41,256 nt of DNA from JBJFCE01 sp964437825 (GCA_964437825.1 CAYTIH010000021.1:1-41256); one strand, 5' to 3'; positions 24,101 to 32,056 are shown, counted from the stretch's first letter. The notes: generated by a model from the letters alone, not told the origin. Program-made: numbers and translations.

Positions 24101-25625
24101 TTACTTTCTCGATTTCATAGGGAATCGGAACCTCCGGATTGACAAAGGCAGAAAAACGATCCGTGATCTGACCGTACTCCACCTTAACCGCACCAATTTC
24201 AATGATCCTGTTATTCACGGACGAAAATCCCGTAGTCTCCAAATCAAATACTACATATCGCTCCTCCAGGGACTGTTCCTTACAGTTGGTGACAATTTCT
24301 TTCAGATCATCCACCAGATATCCTTCCACCCCGTAAATCGGCTTAAATCCGGGCTTCAGTTGATCCAATGCATGATTTGCCTCCGGGAACGCCTGAACAT
24401 CGCCGTGATCCGTGATGGCAATGGCTCTCATCCCCCATTGATCCGCGCATTTCATAATATCGGCAACATCCGATACTCCGTCCATATCACTCATCTTGGT
24501 ATGACAATGCAGCTCCACTCTCTTTCGAACGCTGTAGTCCATTCTTGGAGCTCTCGGATCGGAGCTTTTCTTAATGCCCGAAAGGCTGCCTATGGTCAGC
24601 TCCCCATCGAACTTATCCACCATGGTCATGCCCTTCACCTTGATAAAAGTGCCTTCCCTGATCTCCCCCGTCACCTCGGACAGCTGTTCGTTTTTCAGAA
24701 ACATTTTTACTGTGATCGTATCGGTAAAGTCTGTCAGATCAAACATCAGGATCGTTTTTTCATTTCGGATGGCTCTGGGTTCCACACGGGTCAGAAGTCC
24801 GGATACCGCAACTTCTTCCATTTCGCCCTGAATTTCCTCCAGTTTGACCAGTTCATCGTCAAAATCCCTGCCCCAGATGACATCCGGGTTATCGGAAGTC
24901 TTGATCGGTCTTGTATAGTCGCCTTTCCTGTAGTCCCCCTTACGGAAGTCTCCGCGCTTATAGCCGCCGCTGCTTCCGGTGCTGCCTCCCGTCCCGTCTG
25001 CAGCCTGTTTTTTATCTGCTTCCTCATTTCCCGCCGCACCCGAGGCACGGTTGCGGCTCACAATATCCTGCACTTCACGTCTGATTCTCTCGTCGTCCTC
25101 CGCTCTGTGTTTACCGACTGCGGCCTCATGATAGCCAAAGGTTACCTCTGCATGCATTCCGAAACGGTTTTGTATAATCTTATCCAGAATTTCCTTTAGC
25201 TGCTGCTCTTTCTCCCTGGCCAATACGGTATCCTCAATATCCAAACGGATTTCCCGTTCCTCCGGATATGATATCTCCGCTTTTTTCAGCATGGTGAACA
25301 TGACATGATCAAATCCCCGAAGCTCCATAAGCAGGCTGTCATAATAGGCCTCCATCAATTTCTGCGGCGTATACTGGGTGGAAAGCTCATAGCGTTCCAA
25401 AATGCGGATCGTCATATTCGCATTCGGAAAAAGCTGATTCTTGATTTCTGTCTGCACTGTGAGAATATCCTCTTTTTGAATCAGCCGGTTCGAAAACAAA
25501 TAAATACGAAGCAGATCCTTGTTCTTGGTTGCTCCAACCCGTTCCACCTGCACCGGCTCTAACCGTCCTGCCACTGCCTTATTCAGTTTTAGCGATGGAA
25601 ATACCTCAAAAAAACTCTTTGCCAT
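21177..25625 (-). CDS. polC: DNA polymerase III, PolC-type alpha subunit
   Basis: A 1482-residue replicative polymerase, slightly longer than the Bacillus enzyme. Domains in order: the N-terminal part; a flexible region (about 190-240) with the repeated RKGDY-like units in GYKRGDFRKGDYRKGDY; an OB-fold (about 270-350); the PHP domain from ELHCHTKMSD at 371-380; the inserted DEDD 3'-5' proofreading exonuclease with DLETTG at 461-466 and HNAGFDMAFL; and the polymerase core with a zinc-binding CPGCFYCDF/CPVCGKP region and DIDLNFSGEYQ. The extreme C-terminus QLSLFDF is a typical beta-clamp-binding peptide. It replicates the chromosome with high fidelity. The ATG is preceded only by a weak ribosome-binding site, 26 nt after ispG. 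Confidence 0.98.
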   Translation of the reverse strand: MAKSFFEVFPSLKLNKAVAGRLEPVQVERVGATKNKDLLRIYLFSNRLIQKEDILTVQTEIKNQLFPNANMTIRILERYELSTQYTPQKLMEAYYDSLLMELRGFDHVMFTMLKKAEISYPEEREIRLDIEDTVLAREKEQQLKEILDKIIQNRFGMHAEVTFGYHEAAVGKHRAEDDERIRREVQDIVSRNRASGAAGNEEADKKQAADGTGGSTGSSGGYKRGDFRKGDYRKGDYTRPIKTSDNPDVIWGRDFDDELVKLEEIQGEMEEVAVSGLLTRVEPRAIRNEKTILMFDLTDFTDTITVKMFLKNEQLSEVTGEIREGTFIKVKGMTMVDKFDGELTIGSLSGIKKSSDPRAPRMDYSVRKRVELHCHTKMSDMDGVSDVADIMKCADQWGMRAIAITDHGDVQAFPEANHALDQLKPGFKPIYGVEGYLVDDLKEIVTNCKEQSLEERYVVFDLETTGFSSVNNRIIEIGAVKVEYGQITDRFSAFVNPEVPIPYEIEKVTNINDSMVIDAPKIEEILPQFVTFCEGCILVAHNAGFDMAFLTENCKRQGLPSEYTYLDTVALARVLITDTNKYTLDSLCKKLNIVLEGHHRAVNDAEATAQIFLKFLDMCRARNARTLHEVNALGADNVEAVRKLHPYHVIILAKNETGRINLYRLISESHLTYFSRRPKMPKSLIMKYREGLIIGSACEAGELYQAILDEKNDADIARIVDFYDYLEVQPLGNNRFMIEEERIRNVNSEDDLIMINKKIISLGDQFQKPVVATCDVHFLNPEDEVYRRILMAGQGFPDADHQAPLYLRTTEEMLKEFSYLSPEKAEEIVITNTNLIADMCDFISPVRPDKCPPVIENSDQILTDICYNRANELYGKELPEIVKKRLERELNSIISNGFAVMYIIAQKLVWKSVEDGYLVGSRGSVGSSFVAFLAGITEVNSLAPHYRCPGCFYCDFDSEEVKAYSGRSGCDMPDKICPVCGKPLVKDGFDIPFETFLGFKGNKEPDIDLNFSGEYQSKAHKYTEVIFGYGQTFRAGTIGAVADKTAYGYVKKYFEERGIKKRASEINRLSIGCTGVRRTTGQHPGGIVVLPVGEEINSFTPVQHPANDMTTATITTHFDYHSIDHNLLKLDILGHDDPTMIRMLQDLTGMDPTKIPLDDPQVMSLFSGTDALGITPDLISGCELGSLGIPEFGTDFVIQMLKDTKPRSFSDLIRISGLSHGTDVWLGNAQTLIEEGKATISTAICTRDDIMIYLIQKGIESEQAFTIMEKVRKGKGLTPEMEEIMKEHEVPEWYIWSCKKIKYMFPKAHAAAYVMMAWRIAYCKVNYPLAYYAAYFSIRAKAFSYSLMCRGQSHLENIMKDYKKRMDTLSNKELEAYGDMKIVQEMYARGYEFVPIDIFKAQSRLFTVTEDGKIMPSLTSIDGVSEAIADAIVEAAKDGPFLSRDDFNERTKTPKKVVEEMAQMGLLGDIPISNQLSLFDFV

Positions 25626-25651
25626 GTTGTTTCACTCACTCTATGGTTTCA

Positions 25652-26719
25652 TCATCTGTTTACTGCGTCATCCCAATGCAGTAATTCTTCTCTGAGGGCG
25701 GATAACAGCTGATCCTCCGGAACCTTTTTGATCACCTCGCCCTTTTTGATCAAAAGACCCTCTCCGTTGCCCCCGGCAATTCCGATATCAGCTTCCCTTG
25801 CTTCTCCCGGACCGTTGACGGCGCATCCCATAACCGCAACCTTGATATCAAGCGGAATATCCTCCACCATCTTTTCAACCTGATTGGCAAGCCCGATCAG
25901 ATCAATTCCGGTTCTGCCGCAGGTCGGACAGGATACCACTTCAATACCGCCCTTTCGAAGCCCCATGTTACGCAGGATGAGTTTTGCACTCTTTACTTCT
26001 TCCACGGGATCTCCTGTTAACGAAACCCGAATCGTATCACCGATTCCTTCATACAGAATGACTCCCAGTCCCAATGCCGATTTGATATTTCCGCTCATAA
26101 CCGTACCGGATTCCGTAATTCCCACATGCAGGGGATAATTCGTTTTCTGTGCCATCAGCTCATGCGCGTGAATGCTCAGCAGGACATCGGAGGATTTAAT
26201 GCTGATCACCAGATTATCATAACCAAGCTCCTCTATCATGCGCACCTTATCAAGTGCACTTTCCACGATTCCTTCCGGCGTTACTCCGCCGTATTTTTCC
26301 AAAAAATTCTTCTCAAGGCTTCCTCCGTTCACCCCGACACGAATCGGAATATTTCTTTCTTTTGCAGCCCGTACAACCGCAGCTACATTCTCTTTTGACC
26401 CGATATTGCCCGGATTAATGCGAATCTTGTCCGCGCCGTTTTCTATGGCTGCAATCGCCATGCGATAGTCAAAATGAATGTCCGCTACCAGCGGAATTCG
26501 AATCTGCTTTTGAATCTCCGAGATCGCTTTCGCAGCTTCCATGGTCGGAACCGTACAACGGATAATCTCACATCCTGCCGCTTCCAAACGTTTGATCTGG
26601 GCAACCGTTGCCGCCACATCCTCTGTTCTGGTATTGGTCATTGACTGGATCAGAATCGCATTTCCTCCGCCGATCACCCTGTCTCCAATATGAATTACTT
26701 TCGTCTTTGTTCTGTCCAT
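25652..26719 (-). CDS. ispG: 4-hydroxy-3-methylbut-2-enyl diphosphate synthase
   Basis: A 355-residue enzyme of the MEP isoprenoid pathway that converts methylerythritol cyclodiphosphate to HMBPP with a [4Fe-4S] cluster. It begins MDRTKTKVIHIGDRVIGGGN, followed by the conserved IQSMTNT. The TIM-barrel part contains CTVPTMEAAKAI, VADIHFDY and KIRINPGNIG. The cluster ligands are visible as C264 and C267 (SCPTCGRT), C299 (GCAVNGPGE) and E306. The length fits the shorter bacterial type. GGAGAGGGAG lies before the ATG. It sits between an unknown anchored protein and polC in the conserved cluster, alongside dxr of the same pathway. Confidence 0.97.
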   Translation of the reverse strand: MDRTKTKVIHIGDRVIGGGNAILIQSMTNTRTEDVAATVAQIKRLEAAGCEIIRCTVPTMEAAKAISEIQKQIRIPLVADIHFDYRMAIAAIENGADKIRINPGNIGSKENVAAVVRAAKERNIPIRVGVNGGSLEKNFLEKYGGVTPEGIVESALDKVRMIEELGYDNLVISIKSSDVLLSIHAHELMAQKTNYPLHVGITESGTVMSGNIKSALGLGVILYEGIGDTIRVSLTGDPVEEVKSAKLILRNMGLRKGGIEVVSCPTCGRTGIDLIGLANQVEKMVEDIPLDIKVAVMGCAVNGPGEAREADIGIAGGNGEGLLIKKGEVIKKVPEDQLLSALREELLHWDDAVNR

Positions 26720-26752
26720 ATCTGCTCCCTCTCCTATCTATCAGAAAGTCTA

Positions 26753-27241
26753 TCACTTCCCATTTTCAGTGTCAATCAAAGCAGCCGGTATGCGATCCTC
26801 TGTTTTTGCCGTAAAGCAAAAGCTCCTGTCCTTCCATTCGCAGTTTTCATGGTCATAGGCACGAAAAGATACCGAACACGGCTTCCCGTATGCAGCAAGC
26901 AGATCCGCGCGGAGTCTCAGCCTTCCTGACTTAACCTCCTGCCAGGCGCTGTCCCCTATCCGAATCTGTCTTTCTCCATAACCTTCCGGAAACTCAAAAA
27001 TCAAATCTTCCGTGATATCAGCGGTCATCCCTGTCTGAAACAATCTTCCTGCGCCGGACAGATCCCGAACCTGTATCTCAAGCGCCTCATGAAGGCACAG
27101 CGTATCCCTTCGCCATGCTTCCTGCGCTCTGCCCTCGCTGAAGGCTCCTCTTATTACAATCAAAACAAAAATCAACAACAGACACCCCGGCCAAACTTTT
27201 TTCCGTTTACCGGGAAGTCCAAATACGTCATCCAATCTCAT
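26753..27241 (-). CDS. Hypothetical membrane-anchored protein
   Basis: A 162-residue product, family not recognised. A basic N-terminus (LPGKRKK) is followed by one hydrophobic segment, VWPGCLLLIFVLIVI, and a hydrophilic domain that should face outside. That domain contains several beta-strand-like stretches (AWQEVKSGRLRLRADLLAAY, SVSFRAYDHENCEWKDRSFC) and three cysteines, and looks like a small immunoglobulin-like or similar sandwich. GGAG is 5 nt before the ATG at 27241. The frame is open 19 codons further up without a better site. It lies between rseP and ispG, 33 nt before the latter, so it is co-transcribed with envelope and isoprenoid genes. Function unknown. Confidence 0.7.
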   Translation of the reverse strand: MRLDDVFGLPGKRKKVWPGCLLLIFVLIVIRGAFSEGRAQEAWRRDTLCLHEALEIQVRDLSGAGRLFQTGMTADITEDLIFEFPEGYGERQIRIGDSAWQEVKSGRLRLRADLLAAYGKPCSVSFRAYDHENCEWKDRSFCFTAKTEDRIPAALIDTENGK

Positions 27242-27375
27242 ATTATCTCCGGAAGAAAATCCATGACAGGCGTAATGCCCATGACTCTGCGGCTGCACGG
27301 CTCGTATCCTATGCCCTTTCGCATACGGATCGCTTTCTCAGCCACATGTTTCAGAAAGAGTAACGCCGGATCCAA
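27238..27375 (-). CDS. Possible short ORF coupled to the next gene
   Basis: From a TTG at 27375 (or an ATG at 27324) an open frame encodes 45 (or 28) residues and includes AEKAIRMRKGIGYEPCSRRV and ends MDFLPEII. Its TGA overlaps the ATG of the next gene in the ATGA pattern typical of translational coupling. The composition is protein-like, but neither start has a good ribosome-binding site, so this may be chance. Confidence 0.25.
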   Translation of the reverse strand: MDPALLFLKHVAEKAIRMRKGIGYEPCSRRVMGITPVMDFLPEII

Positions 27376-27384
27376 AGGATCCGG
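27366..27384. repeat. Perfect 8-bp palindromic hairpin after rseP
   Basis: CCGGATCC (27366-27373), AAA, GGATCCGG (27377-27384). TAAC and GTTA flank it and could pair outside a small bulge. It begins 36 nt past the rseP stop. There is no U-tract, so it may be an mRNA-stabilising stem rather than a terminator. Confidence 0.6.
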
Positions 27385-27419
27385 AGGTTACCCTGAAATG
27401 ATGGTATTATGACTGCAAA

Positions 27420-28520
27420 TCATTGAAACAGTCTCATAATATCATTGTAAAGAACAAACACCATAAGTACCATTAACAGCACAAACCCGATAAAATGCAC
27501 CATTGCTTCTTTTTCCTTGGAAACCGGTTTTCCGCGCAGCACTTCAATAATCATAAAGATCAGCCGGCCTCCGTCAAGTGCCGGAAGCGGCAGCAAGTTC
27601 ACAACTCCTAAGTTGGCACTGAGTAAAATCGCAATATTCAGCATGCTCGCAATGATTGTCTCGATTCCGTATTCGGAAGCCTCCTCATAGACGTCACCAA
27701 CCACCTGTGCCACGCCGACCGGTCCGGACATATCCTTTACGGATGCCTGCCCGGTAAAGAGCATCAGCAGGCTCTTAAAGGTCACCTTGATCCAATAGCG
27801 GACCTCAAAATAGCTGTCCCTGATAATTTCCAGTGCATTATCCTTTGTATAAGTCCCTCCGGAAAAGCCGATATAATAGCGTCCCGCCGTTTCATCATAC
27901 CGTGGGGTAATAACGGTCGTATAACGCTCCCCGTCCCGCTCATAAACCATCGTTACCTTTTCACCCTGATTCGTACTGGAAAAGAAGCTGACCTCCCGAT
28001 AGAGATATACCCGCTCACCGTTTAAAGAAATAATCTTATCCCCGGCCTCAAGCCCGGCCTCCTGCGCCGGATATCCTTCCATGACGTTCAAAATCCTGGG
28101 ACGGTCACTGCCGCACATACCTACCACAAACAGTGACAAAATAAATGCCAGAATAAAATTGAAAATCGGCCCTGCCACAATCGTAGCAATTCGGGAACCC
28201 ACTTTTGCAGCCGCAAAGGAGCCGTCCCGTCCCCCGTCACTGCGGTCAGAAACGACCTTTTCGGGATCCTCTGCGGAATCCTTTTCTTTCTTTTCCAAAT
28301 CCAGTCCGTCTTCCTGATCAAACATACACGCGCCGCCAATCGGCAAAAGGCGCAGCGTATAAAGCGTCTCCTTGCCCTGAAAATGGAGAAGCTTTGGCCC
28401 CATCCCCACGGAAAATTCCACAACGCGAATGCCGTTGATCTTGGCAAGCAGGAAATGCCCAAATTCATGTGCAACCACTACGAGACCAAATATCAGCAAA
28501 AAAAGTATTATTTTTATCAT
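27420..28520 (-). CDS. rseP: RIP site-2 zinc metalloprotease
   Basis: A 366-residue polytopic intramembrane protease. The zinc site HEFGH is at residues 18-22 in the first membrane segment, followed by FLLAKINGIRVVEFSVGMGP. A PDZ domain lies in the middle (about 165-235, with AGLEAGDKIISLNGERVYL). The third zinc ligand is in the LDGGRL motif near the C-terminus. The family cuts anti-sigma factors and signal-peptide remnants inside the membrane. An extra acidic/basic loop (about 70-100, EKKEKDSAEDPEKVVSDRSD) sits before the PDZ domain. The ATG overlaps the dxr stop as ATGA, so translation is coupled. GGAG lies 10 nt upstream within dxr. Confidence 0.95.
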   Translation of the reverse strand: MIKIILFLLIFGLVVVAHEFGHFLLAKINGIRVVEFSVGMGPKLLHFQGKETLYTLRLLPIGGACMFDQEDGLDLEKKEKDSAEDPEKVVSDRSDGGRDGSFAAAKVGSRIATIVAGPIFNFILAFILSLFVVGMCGSDRPRILNVMEGYPAQEAGLEAGDKIISLNGERVYLYREVSFFSSTNQGEKVTMVYERDGERYTTVITPRYDETAGRYYIGFSGGTYTKDNALEIIRDSYFEVRYWIKVTFKSLLMLFTGQASVKDMSGPVGVAQVVGDVYEEASEYGIETIIASMLNIAILLSANLGVVNLLPLPALDGGRLIFMIIEVLRGKPVSKEKEAMVHFIGFVLLMVLMVFVLYNDIMRLFQ

Positions 28521-29674
28521 ACTTTCGTATCTCCAATCACATGCTTAATAAAATCATATGTCTCAGCCTCTGTTTCAAGAATCTGATTTACGGAAGGATT
28601 CTCCACACTCCTGTGCTGTTCCATACTGGCTTTGATCAAATCATAAATCTGCAGGAAACGGATTTTATGATTCAAAAATAACGAGACCGCCATTTCATTT
28701 GCCGCATTAAAGACCGTCGGCATGCTGCCGCCCTCTTTGGCAGCCTCAAGTGCAAGCGGCAGCCCCAGAAAGGTATCCGTATCCGGTTTTTCAAAGGTCA
28801 TCTGTGATAATTCATAAAAATCAACTTTCTTACCGTCCATAGGCCGTCTGTCCGGATAGAACAGAGCATACTGAATCGGCAGCTTCATATCCGGCGCTCC
28901 CATCTGTCCGATGACCGCACCGTCCACATATTCTACCGCGGAATGGAGAATACTCTGCGGATGAATCAATACCTGAATCTGTGACAGAGCGACATGAAAC
29001 AGCCATCCGGCCTCCATAACCTCCAGACCCTTGTTCACAAGAGTGGCCGAATCAATGGTAATCTTCCTTCCCATGGACCAGTTAGGATGCTTTAACGCAT
29101 CCTCTACAGTCATATCTGCAAGCTCCTGCCTTGACTTTCCGCGAAACGGTCCTCCGGACGCCGTCAGCAGCAGTTTGGAAATCCGTTTTTCGGGCTGTCC
29201 CTGAAGGGACTGAAAAATGGCGCTATGCTCACTGTCAACCGGCAAAACGGATACTCCCATTTTCCGTGCCAGCGGCATAATGATATGTCCTGCGGTAACC
29301 AGCGTTTCTTTATTGGCAAGCGCAATATCCTTTCCCTGTTCAATCGCCGCAATCGTGGGCCTGATCCCAATCATTCCGACAACCGCCGTTACCAGAATCT
29401 CAGCTTCATGCAGAGTGGAAATTTCAATCAGGCCATCCATACCGGATACGATTCTCACCGGGAGATCGGCAACACGAAGTGCCAAATCCCGCGCCGCTTC
29501 TTCCTTCCACATGCCTGCCACCTTGGGACGGAATTCCCGGATCTGTTCTTCCATTTTGGCCACACTGCTTCCGGCGGCCAGTGCAAGCACCTCTAAATCG
29601 GGATTTGCCCTGACAATATCCAAAGTCTGCGTTCCAATAGAACCTGTAGAGCCTAATATTGCAATTTTCTTCAT
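28517..29674 (-). CDS. dxr: 1-deoxy-D-xylulose 5-phosphate reductoisomerase
   Basis: A 385-residue enzyme catalysing the committed NADPH-dependent step of the MEP pathway (DXP to MEP). The N-terminal NADPH-binding GSTGSIGTQTLDIV is at residues 8-21. LANKETLVTAG, the metal/substrate motif PVDSEHSAIFQ, LTASGGPF, and HPNWSMGRKITIDSATLVNK are all present, as is LEVMEAGWLF. Length and motifs are normal. GAGG precedes the ATG. It follows cdsA after a 120-nt gap and overlaps rseP by 4 nt. Confidence 0.98.
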   Translation of the reverse strand: MKKIAILGSTGSIGTQTLDIVRANPDLEVLALAAGSSVAKMEEQIREFRPKVAGMWKEEAARDLALRVADLPVRIVSGMDGLIEISTLHEAEILVTAVVGMIGIRPTIAAIEQGKDIALANKETLVTAGHIIMPLARKMGVSVLPVDSEHSAIFQSLQGQPEKRISKLLLTASGGPFRGKSRQELADMTVEDALKHPNWSMGRKITIDSATLVNKGLEVMEAGWLFHVALSQIQVLIHPQSILHSAVEYVDGAVIGQMGAPDMKLPIQYALFYPDRRPMDGKKVDFYELSQMTFEKPDTDTFLGLPLALEAAKEGGSMPTVFNAANEMAVSLFLNHKIRFLQIYDLIKASMEQHRSVENPSVNQILETEAETYDFIKHVIGDTKV

Positions 29675-29708
29675 CTATTTTTTCCTCGAAGCGGAGCCCC
29701 TATTCAAT

Positions 29709-29780
29709 TCAGAACCCAAATGCACCCCGGCGTCTTACTTTGTGTCCGAATACATCCCGTCTTAGTTCTCTGCCAAACAT
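29709..29780 (-). other. cdsA-dxr intergenic: 23-codon ORF built on an imperfect direct repeat
   Basis: The 120-nt gap holds two imperfect copies of a roughly 26-nt sequence (core TAAGACG, GGG, TG, ATT, GG). Together they form a short ORF, MFGRELRRDVFGHKVRRRGA, ending in GFGF-like residues, from the ATG at 29780 to the TGA at 29709. The ribosome-binding site is weak. Whether it is translated is unclear; the repeat itself is visible. Confidence 0.25.
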
Positions 29781-29794
29781 TCTATGATTCTTTT

Positions 29795-30691
29795 TCAGCC
29801 TGCAACCCAAAATAAGGAAAGAAAATAAATAATCGGCGCCGTTACAATCACACTGTCGAAACGGTCCATAATACCGCCGTGTCCCGGTATCAGCTTTCCG
29901 TAATCCTTGATATCATGATCCCGCTTAATGCCGGATGCCGCCAGATCCCCAATTTGTGAAATCACAGAGCCTGCCGCACCGATTCCGGTAAAACTAACGA
30001 TCTGATACGGCACATTCATGATACCTGCCTGAGCAAGAATCAATGCATACAGCGCTCCTACCAGTGCCGATCCGAGAATTCCTCCCACGGAACCCTCTAT
30101 GGATTTCTTCGGACTGAGCTTCGGCGCCAGCTTATGCTTTCCGAGGGCGCGTCCTGTCAGATAGGCGCAGGTATCGCTGATCCAGCTGCTGATAAAAATC
30201 ATCCATACCAGATAAAAGCCGTTTTCCAGCGTTCTGGTCAGATAAATAAAGGATAACAATACCGGCGCATAAAAATAAGCAAAAAAACCGACTATGGGCT
30301 GCTCGCAGCGGTATTTGGGAAAAGCAAGCACATAAACCGCCATCATACACATCAAAGTCAATATAATGCAAAGAATCGCCGGCTGCGTCAGCCCTTGAAA
30401 ATAAAGCAGCGCATAATATGCCGCAATCCCGGCAAAGCCCACAATTTCAAATAAGTTAAATCCCGTCCGTACGCCGTCCGCTTGGTTTGCCGACTGTGTC
30501 CTAACCTGCTTTCCCGTCTGCAAGCCGTCTTTTGCCCTCTCAGGATGAGCTCCCGCTGCTTTTGTAATTTCCCGAAATCCCACAATTGAAACTGCCGCCA
30601 TCGTCAGGAGCAAAACCACATCCCCTGCCCAAATTGTTCCAAAGGCAATGATGACCAGTATCACGGCACTGATTGTACGCGTTATAAACAT
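29795..30691 (-). CDS. cdsA: Phosphatidate cytidylyltransferase
   Basis: A 298-residue membrane enzyme making CDP-diacylglycerol, the precursor of the anionic phospholipids, from phosphatidate and CTP. It has about eight hydrophobic segments. The family signature is complete near the C-terminus: SPKKSIEGSVGG, then SQIGDLAASGIKRDHDIKDYG and KLIPGHGGIMDRFDS. A hydrophilic insertion (about residues 45-75) follows the first membrane segments. It starts 18 nt after uppS, as is standard in the frr-uppS-cdsA block. Confidence 0.97.
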   Translation of the reverse strand: MFITRTISAVILVIIAFGTIWAGDVVLLLTMAAVSIVGFREITKAAGAHPERAKDGLQTGKQVRTQSANQADGVRTGFNLFEIVGFAGIAAYYALLYFQGLTQPAILCIILTLMCMMAVYVLAFPKYRCEQPIVGFFAYFYAPVLLSFIYLTRTLENGFYLVWMIFISSWISDTCAYLTGRALGKHKLAPKLSPKKSIEGSVGGILGSALVGALYALILAQAGIMNVPYQIVSFTGIGAAGSVISQIGDLAASGIKRDHDIKDYGKLIPGHGGIMDRFDSVIVTAPIIYFLSLFWVAG

Positions 30692-30709
30692 GAGATTTCC
30701 TCCTTTATG

Positions 30710-31423
30710 TCATAATGATTCTTCCTTTATTTTTCCGTATCTGCGGTCCCTGTCATTATATGCCTCCACAGCCTTTTTCAGTTCCTCGCCGTCAAAATCC
30801 GGCCAGGGCACAGGAGTAAAATAAAACTCCGCATAGGCCAGCTGCCAGAGAAGGAAGTTGGACAGGCGCTGCTCCCCGCTGGTACGAATCATCAGATCCG
30901 GCTGCGGAATCCCTGCCGTATCCAAATACTGCTCCATTGTTTCTTCCGTAATGTCATCAGGTAAGAGCGCTCCCTGCGCTGCTTTCTCGGATATTCTCCT
31001 TACCGCGCGCACGATTTCATCCCTGCTTCCGTAGTTCAGCGCAACAATAAAGTTCAGCCCGTCATAATCCCTTGTCGCGTGTTCCAGCTCGGCAATTCGT
31101 TTCTGAAAGTCCTCATCCAGACCGCTCTTATCGCCGATGACACGGACGCGCATATGATTCTTTTTGGCAGTTTTCAAACAGGTGGAAAGATAATTCTTCA
31201 GAAGTGCCATAAGTGCCGCAACCTCATCAGAGGGGCGGTTCCAATTCTCCGTAGAAAAAGCATATACGGTCAGATACTGAATTCCCATATCGTGGGCAGC
31301 CTTACATACGACCTCCACATTCTTAGCTCCCTGAATATGCCCATAATTTCTGGGCATTCCTTTGCTTTTGGCCCATCTTCCGTTTCCGTCCAGAATGATA
31401 GCCACATGATTCGGTACCTTCAT
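30710..31423 (-). CDS. uppS: Isoprenyl transferase (undecaprenyl diphosphate synthase)
   Basis: A 237-residue cis-prenyltransferase that makes the C55 carrier lipid for peptidoglycan and other wall polymers. The active-site motif IILDGNGRWAKSKGMPRNYG begins near residue 9. YLTVYAFSTENWNRP, ALNYGSRDEIVRAVR, DLMIRTSGEQRLSNFLLWQ and the C-terminal WPDF region are all normal. AGGAG lies 10 nt before the ATG. The gene starts 81 nt after frr, with a terminator-like hairpin in between (31457-31490), so it may be expressed by read-through. Confidence 0.98.
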   Translation of the reverse strand: MKVPNHVAIILDGNGRWAKSKGMPRNYGHIQGAKNVEVVCKAAHDMGIQYLTVYAFSTENWNRPSDEVAALMALLKNYLSTCLKTAKKNHMRVRVIGDKSGLDEDFQKRIAELEHATRDYDGLNFIVALNYGSRDEIVRAVRRISEKAAQGALLPDDITEETMEQYLDTAGIPQPDLMIRTSGEQRLSNFLLWQLAYAEFYFTPVPWPDFDGEELKKAVEAYNDRDRRYGKIKEESL

Positions 31424-31456
31424 TGTTCAGGCGCTCCTTTTCTCTTTTTCTTCGCA

Positions 31457-31490
31457 CAAAAAGGGCACACGCAACATTCGTCTGCCCCCT
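31457..31490 (-). terminator. Terminator-like hairpin between frr and uppS
   Basis: GGGCA and TGCCC (31463-31487) close a stem that continues, after one mismatch, with ACG/CGT around a 7-nt loop. TTTTTG follows on the minus strand. It lies about 15 nt after the frr stop and only about 35 nt before the uppS ATG, so it probably attenuates rather than ends the operon. Confidence 0.65.
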
Positions 31491-31504
31491 TCTTAGAATC
31501 TTTC

Positions 31505-32056
31505 TTATACAGTCATGATTTCCTTTGATTTGGTCTCTACCATCGTATCGATTTCTTTGATACATTTGTCGGTCATCTTTTGAAGCTGATCTTCAAGCTG
31601 CTTAACCTCATCCTCGGAAATTTCTCCCTTTCCAAGCTTCTTGAACGCATCATTTCCGTCTCTTCTGACATTACGGATGACAATCTTGTTGTCCTCTCCT
31701 TTTTTCTTGATATCCTTTACCAGATCCTTACGGCGATCTTCCGTAAGCTCCGGAAATACCAGGCGGATGACGCTGCCGTCGTTGGACGGCGTGATTCCTA
31801 CATCAGACATCATGATTGCCTTCTCAATCTCTTTAATCATTGACTTTTCCCATGGCGCAATCTGGATCATCCGCGCTTCCGGTACGGTAATATTGCCAAC
31901 GCTCTGAATCGGTGTCGGAGTTCCGTAATAATCCACCTTAATCTTGTCCAGAATATGCGGATTGGCACGTCCGGCACGGATTGTTTGGAAATCTGCCTGC
32001 AGGAAATCTATTGCCTTCTTCATTTTTTCTTCATACTGCATTAATCTCTCGTCCAT
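31505..32056 (-). CDS. frr: Ribosome recycling factor
   Basis: A 183-residue protein of standard length that splits post-termination ribosomes together with EF-G. It begins MDERLMQYEEKMKKAIDFLQ and contains the signature IRAGRANPHILDKIKVDYYG, then TPIQSVGNITVPEARMIQIA and RKDLVKDIKKKGEDNKIVIRN-like residues. GAGGAGG lies 6 nt before the ATG. It follows pyrH by 105 nt, the usual Firmicutes order. Confidence 0.98.
   Translation of the reverse strand: MDERLMQYEEKMKKAIDFLQADFQTIRAGRANPHILDKIKVDYYGTPTPIQSVGNITVPEARMIQIAPWEKSMIKEIEKAIMMSDVGITPSNDGSVIRLVFPELTEDRRKDLVKDIKKKGEDNKIVIRNVRRDGNDAFKKLGKGEISEDEVKQLEDQLQKMTDKCIKEIDTMVETKSKEIMTV

Noticed and set aside
23682..25199. A 505-codon open frame on the plus strand inside polC
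   Set aside because: It lies wholly antisense to the well-conserved polC reading frame, has a low-complexity, shadow-like composition (many His, Arg, Ile) and no family signature.
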